This document shows, piece after piece, positions 1 through 8,842 of a stretch of DNA of 17,996 bases. This DNA is from Ectocarpus siliculosus (lineage: Eukaryota; Sar; Phaeophyceae; Ectocarpales; Ectocarpaceae). Each line of letters opens with the position of its first letter. Position 1 is the stretch's first letter. Below the pieces are notes generated by a model. It made no database searches. It saw nothing but the letters and a program-made list of their open reading frames with translations, and was not told the origin of the DNA. Both the position numbers and the translations under genes were made by a program. Where the stretch lies: the NCBI GenBank assembly GCA_000310025.1, contig FN648941.1, forward strand, positions 1 to 17,996, given 5' to 3'.

Positions 1-986
1 ATCCTGTGCCATAAAGCTGCCCTACTTGTACCAGGAAGCGCCTATATTTGTTTTTTGTTCACATCGGTGTCATCGCACCGGGGGGGGGTGGAAACTCTAG
101 AACGAAATTATGTTTTCCGCACCGGTATCGGTGCTTTGCCACCCATCGGTTTTGTTGCACACGGGGATACGGTATTACTGTAAGCCAAGAGAGGAACGAA
201 TGAAAACGATCGCACCCCGGGCCATAATACGCGCAATTGCGGTGATCCCAAGGATTCCGCGCGCCCGGAAATGGCCAGCGGGCCAGGTTGTTTGATGATT
301 CGTACGTTTTGCAAACGTCGCGAGCTTCAGTGGCGGAGAACGGCGGGGGCTGACTCCTCAACGAAATATCTCTCAACAGCGGAACAATCCGACACCCTCG
401 CACAACCAGTCAGCGTTTCAGCGCAGCAAGACGACCGCCACAATGTTCGGGGTATTTCAACGGCCTGCCGTCCGTGTGTTTGTTGCGAACGATTTGTGAA
501 CTACTGTACACGACAAACCACAAGCGGCGAACGTGCTCGATGGATTCCAGACTGCCAACAATTGGACCGCTAGCTAGCGCAGTCAGGAGATGACGACCAC
601 GTTGACATTTCCGAGGAAAGAGTAAGCATACGATGTGTGATACCCGAGGCAGCCAGAGTGTGAGGTTTCCTTCCTCTCTGCTATCCGGCGATGCTCTCAG
701 GTTTAGATACGGTAATGGAGCACGTGGGGTGTTATGTAAAGTGTTTTTAGACAAGGGAGAAAAAAAGCGCTTCATTGTAGTCAATCCCGACCGAACGACG
801 GGATTCAAGGGACAAAGGGCAGGCGGTGGGATACGGGTAAAAAATCCGGGGAGCGAACCTTCCTGTATTCATGCATGCCCTTCGCAATCTTCCGCAAAGA
901 AAGGAGGTAAAAGGTTGTTTCAATCGCCTATCTCCTCAGGTTGCTTGTTAGAACAAGCGCAGTGGGAGCCAACGTTCCCCCGTGCG
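1..986. other. No recognisable gene
   Basis: Open frames here (the longest about 130 codons at 410-808, minus strand) match no domain I recognise, and frames overlap on both strands. A run of eight or nine G near 80-88 is the only simple feature. Confidence 0.6.
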
Positions 987-994
987 GTGACCGG

Positions 995-1488
995 CAAGCT
1001 CCCGCACTGCTGACAGTTTTGCTACACCGCCCATCGGACACCCATGGGTCACCCGTGGGCCGTCCATGGGCTGCCCATGGGCGGCCCATGAACTGCCCAC
1101 GAAGTGCCTACCGTGGGCACTTCAACCTAGAACTCGCCACCGGCATATCAACGAAGAACTTAGCCATCGGAACATCAACCTACAAACTTAACCTCAGCAC
1201 CACTAGCACGTGTCGTGTGGGCTTGGGGTTAGGGTTAGGGTTAAGGTTGTTAGCCGTTACAATGGCCGTTCCCTAGCTGAAAATCTGATGTTTAGGAGTA
1301 CACAGGTTCCGGTTGAAGGGCACATACTCATGACTCGCCCAAGGGCTGCCCATGGGCTACTCATGGGCATGCCCATGGACATGCCTATGTCAACCAAAAG
1401 GGCCCTCATGGGCAACAAAGTGCCCATGGGCAGCCCATGAGTCACCCATGGGCGGCTTGGCAAAAGTGTAGAAAGTGTGGAAGACTCC
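995..1488. mobile_element. Inverted-repeat element with CCCATGGG arrays and a telomere-like core (intact copy)
   Basis: The left end (CTCCCGCACTGCTGACAGTT) and the reverse complement of the right end (CTTCCACACTTTCTACACTT) match imperfectly as terminal inverted repeats. GTGACCGG lies on both sides (987-994 and 1489-1496), a candidate 8-bp target duplication. Reading inward, each arm has an array of CCCATGGG palindromes; the left arm then has CTTCAACCTAGAAC units and the centre is GGGTTAGGGTTAGGGTTAAGG (1225-1246). The two arms are otherwise different. An 8-bp duplication would fit hAT-like non-autonomous elements, but no transposase is present, so the class is uncertain. Confidence 0.7.
1225..1246 (+). 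repeat. Telomere-like (TTAGGG)n tract inside the inverted-repeat element
   Basis: GGGGTTAGGGTTAGGG followed by a degenerate TTAAGG unit lies at the exact middle of the element. It is interstitial rather than at a sequence end. A degenerate version recurs at 13537-13552 in a half copy. Confidence 0.85.
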
Positions 1489-1496
1489 GTGACCGG

Positions 1497-2089
1497 GAGG
1501 TTGATTTTCGTATAAAAAAATCGGACAAGAGTGAGCACATTTCGGACAATAGAAGGTCACAAAGTACGAAAGAGAAGGGTAGGTACATGGAAAAATGAGT
1601 AGATTTCGGTTCAAGGACCCGTCGGAATTTCGGACAAGATTGGGCAACCTGTTGAGGCGTTAGATTTGCGCCGCGGCGGTGTGTGGGGTGAAGACGTGCC
1701 CAAAAGTCTGTATGCATAGGTCCTGCCCTGGTTGTCCAGGCATCGGAAGGAGTCGCACCTTGGGTGCTTCGGCCCTGTCACGTGTGGTCTCCGAAAAAAA
1801 AAAATGTCTCAGGCAAACGTCTGCTGAAGAGGGGCCCTCTCAGAAAGCAAGTCGGGCATGCCTAAGACTGGAGGGTTGATCAAGGGGGCTCTCAGGCGAC
1901 AACTCGGGCATGCCTGATTGGTCAGGGCTTAACCACTACCCCAGTCCATGTCAAAAAAACGACCAACACGCAACGCGTAGTCAACACGTTGCCTAGCTTA
2001 GCCAGAGGGGATTCCTCCAAATCCGTCCGGAAGCTGTATCGCAACGAATCATGTCCTCATCGGGTCGAGTAACATCTGAGGTCGATACG
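1497..2089. other. Spacer without a recognised gene
   Basis: No coding signal stands out. It holds the short duplication at 1831-1920 and an A-run near 1795-1803. Confidence 0.6.
1831..1920 (+). repeat. Imperfect tandem duplication of about 52 bp
   Basis: GGGGCCCTCTCAG...GTCGGGCATGCCTAAGACT is followed about 52 bp later by GGGGGCTCTCAGG...CTCGGGCATGCCTGATTGG. Confidence 0.6.
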
Positions 2090-2147
2090 AAGTTCAGGGA
2101 TTTGGGGTTGGACTTGTGAAGAAGTCCAACCCCAAATCCCTGAACTT
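2090..2147. repeat. Perfect 26-bp inverted repeat with 6-nt loop
   Basis: The arms at 2090-2115 and 2122-2147 are exact reverse complements (AAGTTCAGGGATTTGG... pairs with ...CCAAATCCCTGAACTT) around the loop GTGAAG. Pairing stops at both outer ends. There is no T-run to make it a bacterial-type terminator. It could be a small foldback remnant or a hairpin RNA locus. Confidence 0.9.
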
Positions 2148-3411
2148 GCTGTCAATGGGAGGCCGACGCAAAAAAATAAGTTTCGGTCGTTCTCCAACCG
2201 CCTCCTTGAGGGATGAATGGACGAGACAATAGGTGTTGCTTCACACGAACTGCTCGCGAGAAAACACACAGGTGACCCACAGCAAAGCAGCGCAAATATT
2301 GTCGTCAACCCCTCCTCCGTCGGTTCTCATCGACAACAACTTCTGCCGGAAAAAAATAATGACCAACGCCCGAGAGGACCGCATCCGGCACGGTAGGGAC
2401 GGCTATTACGGGTGGGTGTAGGCTACGCAGCATGCTCGTCGTTCTACAAGGAGGAGCGTGTTGAGACCATACCTGCAAACGTAGGGGTTCGGGATCTGTG
2501 TAGAATCTTGCTGGTGTTGTCGAGTCGAGGGAATGAGGAGGGGAGATGCCGAGGGAATGAGGAGGGGAGGTGCGATGGTAGTGCGGGTGGATGTGGTGTG
2601 GTGGCCAAAACAGGAATATGTTCTCATCTCCATCTCCACTGACCGATATCATATCTGCTGTGGAAGAGATCTATCTGTGGAACGGACGAATTATTTATCG
2701 TGTTATGAAGAATTTGCTACACGTTCGTACTTCGATCTTGGATTTTGCCGACTTGACGGTCGTTCTCCATTTACGGCTGATCTTGGTGGGAATACTCTCC
2801 CTCGTGCTGTTCGGCAACATTGCATGAGCGTGACAACCTGCTGTCTCGTGTGCAGCCTTTGCTAATAACATACCTGTCCTCGACCGACTCTTGAAACTCT
2901 GAGTTGCGGATGGCCAAACTCCGCCGGGGGAACTTGATGGTGACTTTTCACTCTATTATGTATGTTTGTTGTGTGATCACCACAAAATGTTCTGCTTGCA
3001 GGAACTTATTTAGGATGAAAAAAGCATCTGCCTGGTACAAACAATTTGTATTTTCCAGTTCTTCGTCTGGGCGTGAAACAACGCTGGGTGCACAGTTCCG
3101 GCTAAGAACAGACCTACCAAACAAGCTCCTGCTACACAGAAGAAGTATGGTCGTTTCAGTTCAACCAAGCAAAGTCGCCGAACTACGAGAAATACTGATG
3201 AACAATCGAACCGAAGCTACGTAGAACGAGATGGTTGCCAGCTGTGTGTGTTGTTCTGGGTGCACGGCTATTGTTTTTCCGGGCGGGGCGAAGAGCGGTG
3301 AGATGTTGGGGTGAATTGTGAATCTTGGCGCATCTCTTCGATTTCCCGTATTTTGTCGTTTCTCTTCTTATATTATTTCGCCGAATTTTTTGCTGGACAT
3401 GGTAGCCCACA
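2148..3411. other. Spacer without a supported gene
   Basis: Several open frames of 75-115 codons overlap one another. One (2591-2827, plus) ends in a hydrophobic stretch (VVLHLRLILVGILSLVLF) that could span a membrane, but it has no homology I recognise. Confidence 0.5.
2528..2572 (+). repeat. Short G/A-rich tandem repeat
   Basis: GAGGGAATGAGGAGGGGAGATGCC is followed directly by GAGGGAATGAGGAGGGGAGGTGCG. The purine-rich strand bias makes the apparent ORFs here unreliable. Confidence 0.8.
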
Positions 3412-3617
3412 GAGACCAGGTCCAGGCGGGTGATAGGTTGAGTGTTTTCCGTGACCGTTGTTGAGCAGATCATGGGACAGATGACAGATCACATGTATTT
3501 GCGTTCAAGCGAGACAAGGTCCAGGTGTTAGTTGTTAGATTGAGTGTTTTCCGTCACCGTTCGTTGTTGAGCAGATCATGGGACACATGACAGATCAGAT
3601 GTATTGCATTCAAGCCA
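3412..3617 (+). repeat. Two-copy 99-bp tandem duplication
   Basis: Units starting GAGACCAGGTCCAGG (3412) and GAGACAAGGTCCAGG (3511) both contain TTGAGTGTTTTCCGT, GTTGTTGAGCAGATCATGGG and ATGACAGATCA. They differ by small substitutions and indels. No coding content was recognised. Confidence 0.88.
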
Positions 3618-3873
3618 CATCCTTCGGACCCCGCGTCCTCCGAACATCAAATAGGTAGGTGCCGTGCCCAGACATGCCCGGGACAAAACATCCCCAGTTT
3701 TTTCCTACAGTAGAAATAAATGTGTCCATACAGCACATACATACAGCAGGTGCCAACGACAGCACCTCTCTCTTTGGAGAAACAACCGATAAGACTATCT
3801 ACATCATCATCGTCAACATCCACAAGCAATCCTACATTCTTTCCAAGACCATAAACCATCGTCTCCTTCCGGC

Positions 3874-4380
3874 CTACTCGCAGCGAAGCCTCCATCTCGT
3901 GTACCCATGTTTATACTGCATCGGCACAACACAGTAGTAGTGTGCTCGCCGTCCAGCTGTGCAGGTATAAGCATCCTGGATCACACGCAGCGCCACATCA
4001 TAGTTCAAGTTCCTGAGACATGTGGCTGTAAGATTGCACAAACAAGCGAGGTTCTCGGCTTGTGTCATCAGCGACCATTCATTGCTGCATGTGCCACGTT
4101 CTACTTGCTGTGCGAGAGTCACTCGCTGCGGAGAGAACGTGCATCAAGTTATCAAGGTGAAGAAAACGTGACAGTCTACCCATCGTGTCGGTAACACGTC
4201 AACAACACCTACTACTACCTCCGTCCCTCGACACCGGACACACACAGCAGTACACACATACATGTATATTGTATCGCCAGCATCCACAAGCAAGCGCGTA
4301 CGTGCGTACGTCCCAAGACTTACAGTACCCGTGTGTTCGATGTGCGGAAAGCCGGCCTCCGTGAAGATCGACCCTTCCAT
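3874..4380 (-). CDS. Candidate two-exon small protein with a TPR-like helix pair (hypothetical)
   Basis: A minus-strand ATG at 4378-4380 opens a 19-codon exon ending at 4324, before a consensus GTAAGT donor. A pyrimidine-rich acceptor TTCTCTCCGCAG starts the next exon at 4125, which runs to a stop at 3874-3876. Both sites are phase 0, so the joined reading is a complete 102-residue protein. The second exon contains ENLACLCNLTATCLRNL followed by NYDVALRVIQDA, which resembles one tetratricopeptide helix pair (the L/A-C-NL...L...Y..A pattern). No other domain is seen. The reading is also open upstream of the ATG, and a different frame downstream (near 3890-3750, VDVDDDDVD) is open too, so this may be a fragment or decayed copy of a larger TPR gene. 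Function unknown. Confidence 0.33.
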
Positions 4381-4565
4381 GACTATGGCGTGGGTTGGAG
4401 TGGCTACAGGAAGGGAGCGGTGGTTTGTCGCTCCTGAGAGTTTCCTCTGTGAGGTAGTGTAGACTGTATGAAATTCAAGATGTTGAAAAAATCTCTAAAA
4501 TTGCATTGCGTATGTGTGAGGGTCTCATGAGACATTACTCACTAACAACAACGCGACGCCCTTAA

Positions 4566-5286
4566 GGGCGCGGTGGGGATCGCAGTACTTCCTCTTCAAA
4601 AAATCAGGAAACGCCTGGAAACGCCCGCATATCTCGGTTTTCCAAAGTCTAACTCCAGTACGAAACTACCATCGTAAATTAACCGCCCGCAGCGGTCGCT
4701 TGTGTACAATGTTTGTAGCTGAGGTTGTACCCCTTGCGATACACTACAGACTAGCGGTCCGCGATTTTCCAAACGATCCTTCTATCATCGAGTTCGGTGA
4801 GCTACAAGCTAGATTTTTGAAGCTGCTGTCCGGTCCAATTTTGAAACGCTTCAAGCACACGGTGAACACGAATCACCGGCTATGTGAGTGTATGGGGCCG
4901 CGAACTTCAGCGCAGCTCTTCCCTCACATATCCAGCTGGTCGCCATTGTCGATTTGAATGCCTAGGGTCATGTATATGCATGTCCAGGCTTTAGGCAAAG
5001 GTGCTTGAAGCGTTTCAAAATTGGACCGCACAGCAGCTTGAAAAATCTAGCTTGTAGCTCACCGAACTCGATGATAGAAGGATCGTTTGGAAAATCGCGG
5101 ACCGCTAGTCTGTAGTGTATCGCAAGGGGTGACAACCTCAGCTACTAACAACATTGTACACAAGCGACCGCTGCGGGCGGTTAATTTACGATGGTAGTTT
5201 CGTACTGGAGTTAGACTTTGGAAAACCGAGATATGCAGGCGTTTCCTGGATTTTTCAGAGGAGGTACGGCGATCCCCACCGCGCCC
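4566..5286. mobile_element. Foldback element with long terminal inverted repeats, TTAA target duplication
   Basis: The left arm (4566-4858) and right arm (5001-5286) are inverted copies of each other over nearly their whole length, with scattered mismatches. The left arm carries a short internal duplication (GGAAACGCC-type, near 4607-4626) that the right arm lacks. The 142-bp centre has no coding potential. TTAA (4562-4565 and 5287-5290) flanks both ends, and the arms begin GGGCGCGGTGGGGATCG. TTAA duplication is the hallmark of the piggyBac superfamily, but the usual CCC-first terminus is not seen and no transposase is present. It is best described as a non-autonomous TTAA-flanked foldback element or MITE. 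Confidence 0.85.
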
Positions 5287-5290
5287 TTAA

Positions 5291-6027
5291 ATCAATGCAT
5301 TATTTTTCTCTCGAATCCATTGTCGCAGTGTTGTACCATTCCTTCATTCATGTCGTGTAGCTCTTTCCCCATGAAAAAGGTTCGCATGCCACACGTTATG
5401 AAAATAAACTCAGCCCGTTCTCTTGTTCTGGTCAGACGCCGATCGATGTTGTCACACGCCAACTGACGCCAACAGTCATCACCCTAAACGCGACAACGAT
5501 CAATGCCGTCCGTTTTCACTGCATGGACACCTAGCTAGTTTCGTGACGATGCCTCTTGAATGTGGACACACAATGTATGAAAAAATCCTGTCGATTCCAC
5601 AATGAATGACGATGATGATATCAACGCTGGCGGGGGAGACGAAAGTTGGTTTGGCTGATCTCTGCTTATTTGCAGTCCTCCACTTGCTCTGTGTCAACAC
5701 AGCCAGCCGCGAACAATTCTCGGTACCGCATTTTGTCAGCATTTGAAGCGCATGCTGTGTCATCATCCTAGACCCCTTGCAAGAGTAACTCTTGGCATTC
5801 GCGAAGCGCCACATAGATAGAGATGGATGATAATTTTGATGGATGCGCTGTACTACTGTAGATCAGATGGAGTAGGAGTACATCCCGCACCCCGCATCCC
5901 GCCCGCTAGAGAAACACGAAAAAGGATACCATATGCAAATAAAAGGCGCTATGAAATACATACGTCGCGAAGCCTGGTGATTGCGGGATCGACACAGTCA
6001 TCTACATTTTATACTGAGTTCTTTTTG
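5291..6027. other. Spacer without a recognised gene
   Basis: No domain, RNA gene or repeat was recognised between the foldback element and array B1. Confidence 0.6.
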
Positions 6028-6254
6028 ATGGAATGTTTCATGGATGTCCATGGACGTCCATGCACGCACGTCCATGGAACGTTCCATGGAGGAAGTCCGT
6101 GGAAGGTCCATTGAAGTCCGTGGAAGGTCGATGAAACCTTCCACGGAAGTCAGTGGAAACAAATGAAAAGTGTCATGGAAGTCCATGGCAGGCAGTCCAT
6201 GATGCCATGTCCGTCCATGGAGGTCCGTGGAAGTCCACGAAATGTTTCGTGGTA
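6028..6254. repeat. TCCATGGA-palindrome array B1
   Basis: CCATGG and near-CCATGG palindromes (GTCCATGGA, TTCATGG, GTCCGTGGA variants) recur about every 10 bp. A 20-bp perfect palindrome TCCATGGAACGTTCCATGGA lies at 6071-6090. The array ends with the inverted repeat CCACGAAATGTTTCGTGG (6235-6252). Confidence 0.8.
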
Positions 6255-6391
6255 TAAGTAAATCTACTATGAAACATTCACTGGCGTCCCATCAATATTC
6301 CAGTGAAGCAACCCCAAAAGCGCCGGACCAATTGTGAGCCTTGAATGAACGTGAACTGCAAACGAAAGTCCTCCTCCCGGCGCAACGTCGA

Positions 6392-6624
6392 TAAAACATT
6401 TCGTGGGCATGTCATGGGCATTGTTCATGAAACTGTGTTAAGGGATTCCATAGGATTCCGTGGCGTTCCATGGATTCCATGGAATACCATGGCATATTTC
6501 ATGGGTGCTCATGACATTCCATGGACAACATGCCATCCATGGAGTTCCATGGATGTCCATGGGAACCCATGAAACATGCCGTGCGATTCCATGGATTCCA
6601 TGGAGCGCCATGGAAGTCCATGTC
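6392..6624. repeat. TTCCATGGA-palindrome array B2
   Basis: This array has the same motif style as B1, with CCATGG starts 9-10 bp apart (for example 6547, 6557, then 6589, 6598, 6608). It starts with CATTTCGTGGGCATG, which resembles the end of B1 in inverted orientation. Apparent ORFs rich in HG, PW and SM residues across it are products of the repeat. Confidence 0.8.
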
Positions 6625-6934
6625 ACTGGACTTGACCCCAGGTGTTATGGGATTTGAATGTGTAGGAAAGTACCAACAGCAGTGCGGGCAATTGCCCAGA
6701 GGAAAGTGCGGGAGATGTTACTCCCGATTGAAGGATAAAGCAGGGGATAGGACCTTTGTAGCCCCAGTTAGAGGGAGCTGCTCTGCCCCCACATGCATGC
6801 TCAGTCTACCACAGAGAGCAAGGACACAGCACGCACTGCTGTCCAAAGAGATGAATCAACAAGTGAGTCTTCACCAGGGTCTTGCGGGATTGCGACGCGT
6901 GTCAATACCGTTACACTTGGCGTCGTCGCCACGA
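6625..6934. other. Spacer between palindrome arrays B2 and B3
   Basis: A plus-strand frame stays open through here from the arrays and carries several cysteines (QCGQLPRGKCGRCYSRLKDK), but it has no recognised fold and its openness is partly due to the repeats. It may be the interior of one B-type element. Confidence 0.45.
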
Positions 6935-7084
6935 AAGTCCATTGACGCCCATGCAAAGTGTCATGGAAGCCCATGGACTTCCATGAACATGGTGTCATGG
7001 ACTTCCATGGATTCCCATGAAACTTTTGATTGCTTTTATGGACTTCCATGGACTTCCATGAAATTTTTCGTGGAATTCCATGTG
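6935..7084. repeat. TTCCATGGA-palindrome array B3
   Basis: This is a further array of ATGGACTTCCATGGA-type units, ending with CATGAAATTTTTCGTGGAATTCC. It is separated from B2 by about 310 bp with no recognised content. B1-B3 may be parts of one larger element, since the outer edges of B1 and B3 look roughly inverted to each other. Confidence 0.7.
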
Positions 7085-7358
7085 CCTGTTGTATGTAGTT
7101 GGGCGGCTTAATTCGTTGGGTTGTTGCTAGAGCTTAGCTGTGTATATCCGCGGAGAATTTCGTCGGTTCTGCGCGCTGGTCCGAAAACGGCGAGAACCCA
7201 AAAACAGTAAAAGTCACAAATCGTTGCTTCGTGGCAGACATGACGGGAACGCGTACTACAGACGGATGCAAATTCATTTTGTCTCAGCGGCGAGAAAGGG
7301 CTTGCAGAGGGTCTACGTCGAATGTACCCGGGGCTGAGGCGTGTACATTTTCGTACTT

Positions 7359-7380
7359 TTCCATGGAACGTTCCATGGAA
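7359..7380. repeat. 22-bp perfect palindrome centred on AACGTT
   Basis: The palindrome's core TCCATGGAACGTTCCATGGA is identical to the 20-bp palindrome at 6071-6090, and one more matching base pair flanks it on each side. It stands alone outside the arrays. Confidence 0.85.
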
Positions 7381-8489
7381 GAAGGCGTGTTTCCCCAAAC
7401 AATTGTGTCAGGCGGGAATCGTGCGGGGTTTTCATGTTCTTCGTTTACGGTGGAATGAAGTGGTACTGAAAAACATTCTTCCTGTTGGGCGACTTGGAAA
7501 ATGTCCGCGCTCTGAAGGCTCTCCCGCGACGCTGCCCCGCTGAAGCAACCGGCGGCGTTTACGGGGTAACGTGCCAAGGACGACATGCGAATGCGCTTAC
7601 GTTGTGCTCGGTCTTCACGAAAGCGACGTACTGATTGGTAGTTCGAGCGCTGTTCACAACGAAGGGTCTGCGGCGCCGAGCAGTATTATTATAGTTAAGT
7701 CCAACATCGAACGGGAAAGAGCAGAGGCCAGATAGCGTCAGATCGACCACGCGGGCAAAACGAACGGCGGTGGATTGCACCTCTCACCCGAACAACTTTA
7801 GACGGGGAATCCGAGCAATCCATACTGCTCCAAAATATTATGGCAGTTGTAGCGGTTGCTTGCGTGGGCGACGAACATACATCGAAAATTCCATAACTGC
7901 GACACCGTACATGCTTATTGACGACATCGCTCGAGACCTCCACTGAATTCCCACGGGTTTCAGATTGTATCACGCGTGCCATCATGGAGCCCAACGTGAT
8001 AAGTGATTGACTCTCCCCAAATGAAGCCACATCAGCCATTTTTGGCGGTGTAATCGAAACGCCTAACGACGACACCGCTCAAACGTCAGCCGAGGCACCT
8101 CCAATGGGCACAACAACCACCCCCACTGCTGTGCCACGAATCAACACAAGGAAAGAATGCCGGAAAAAAAGGACAAAAAAAACGAACCTAAGAAAACAAA
8201 CCAAAAAATGTCACATCAACATGCTGTTTTTCGTTTCGCCTCGCAGGCGAACCATTACTCCAAAGCTACCCACTCCTAGGACGGGATGTCTCGCGTCACC
8301 ACCGAAACCGAAAACCTACGCTATTTAGTACTCGTGTATGCGGACCGGTATGGCTTGCGGCTCTCCCGACGCCGACGAGCGTGTGTGTCTCCTCGGTACC
8401 TGGTGGATCCAAGAGAAGAATTTCGCACACGCCAGAGCCAGACGCGAGCAAACAAGGGGGCCAAAAAGGGCGCAAATGTTCTTAGCGGC
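7381..8489. other. Spacer without a supported gene, including an A-rich tract
   Basis: A minus-strand open frame of 126 codons at 7695-8075 starts at GTG and has no recognised domain. 8104-8220 is A-rich on the plus strand with several runs of 6-8 A. No clear exon was found. Confidence 0.5.
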
Positions 8490-8503
8490 GGGGGGGGGGG
8501 GGG
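8490..8503 (+). repeat. Homopolymer run of 14 G
   Basis: An uninterrupted G14 follows CTTAGCGGC. Its length is likely polymorphic or subject to sequencing error. Confidence 0.9.
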
Positions 8504-8842
8504 AGTGCTGCAACATGGTGTCTTGATGGGAGCACTAAGCACGCTCTGGTCCCCAAGCGCCCCCTTGCATTAATAAACTCCCAAATTCTCTAATGCACAC
8601 CAAAACGTAATTTCCAGTGACACAAGCAACTACAAGCGGGTTCAGGGGTACACCGACGTTGCTATCACTACCGTAAACACCCCGACGCCAAAAACTGCTT
8701 TTTCCGTCACGCGAAAACTTCACGCAAGAAGGACCCCCCGCAAAGGCAGGGCCTATCAAAAGGCGGCGTAACCCCCGCCCTACGGGCTCGATAGTCACGC
8801 TTCCCTCCCAAAGCCCAGCAGGGGAAATCGGAAGCTGATGGC
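8504..8842 (-). other. 3' flank / probable 3' UTR of the methyltransferase gene
   Basis: This stretch lies directly downstream of the methyltransferase stop codon. An open frame of 104 codons (8535-8849, minus) lies in a different frame and has no recognised domain. The polyadenylation site could not be placed. Confidence 0.4.

Noticed and set aside
410-808. Minus-strand open frame of 132 codons
   Set aside because: No domain, no splice support, and equally long overlapping frames on the plus strand.
1225-1246. A true chromosome end at the TTAGGG tract
   Set aside because: Only about three units occur, in the middle of a repeat element with unique sequence on both sides.
1257-1538. Minus-strand open frame across the right arm of the inverted-repeat element
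   Set aside because: Its peptide is generated by the CCCATGGG repeats (MGMPM-type) rather than by a gene.
2591-2827. Plus-strand frame with a hydrophobic C-terminal stretch
   Set aside because: It could be a membrane segment, but an overlapping frame is longer, no homology is recognised and there is no splice or start support.
6521-7111. Plus-strand open frame of 196 codons
   Set aside because: Both ends are translations of the CCATGG palindrome arrays (HG, PW and SM-rich peptide), and the middle has no recognised fold.
7695-8075. Minus-strand open frame of 126 codons
   Set aside because: It starts at GTG, shows no clear codon bias and no recognisable motif.
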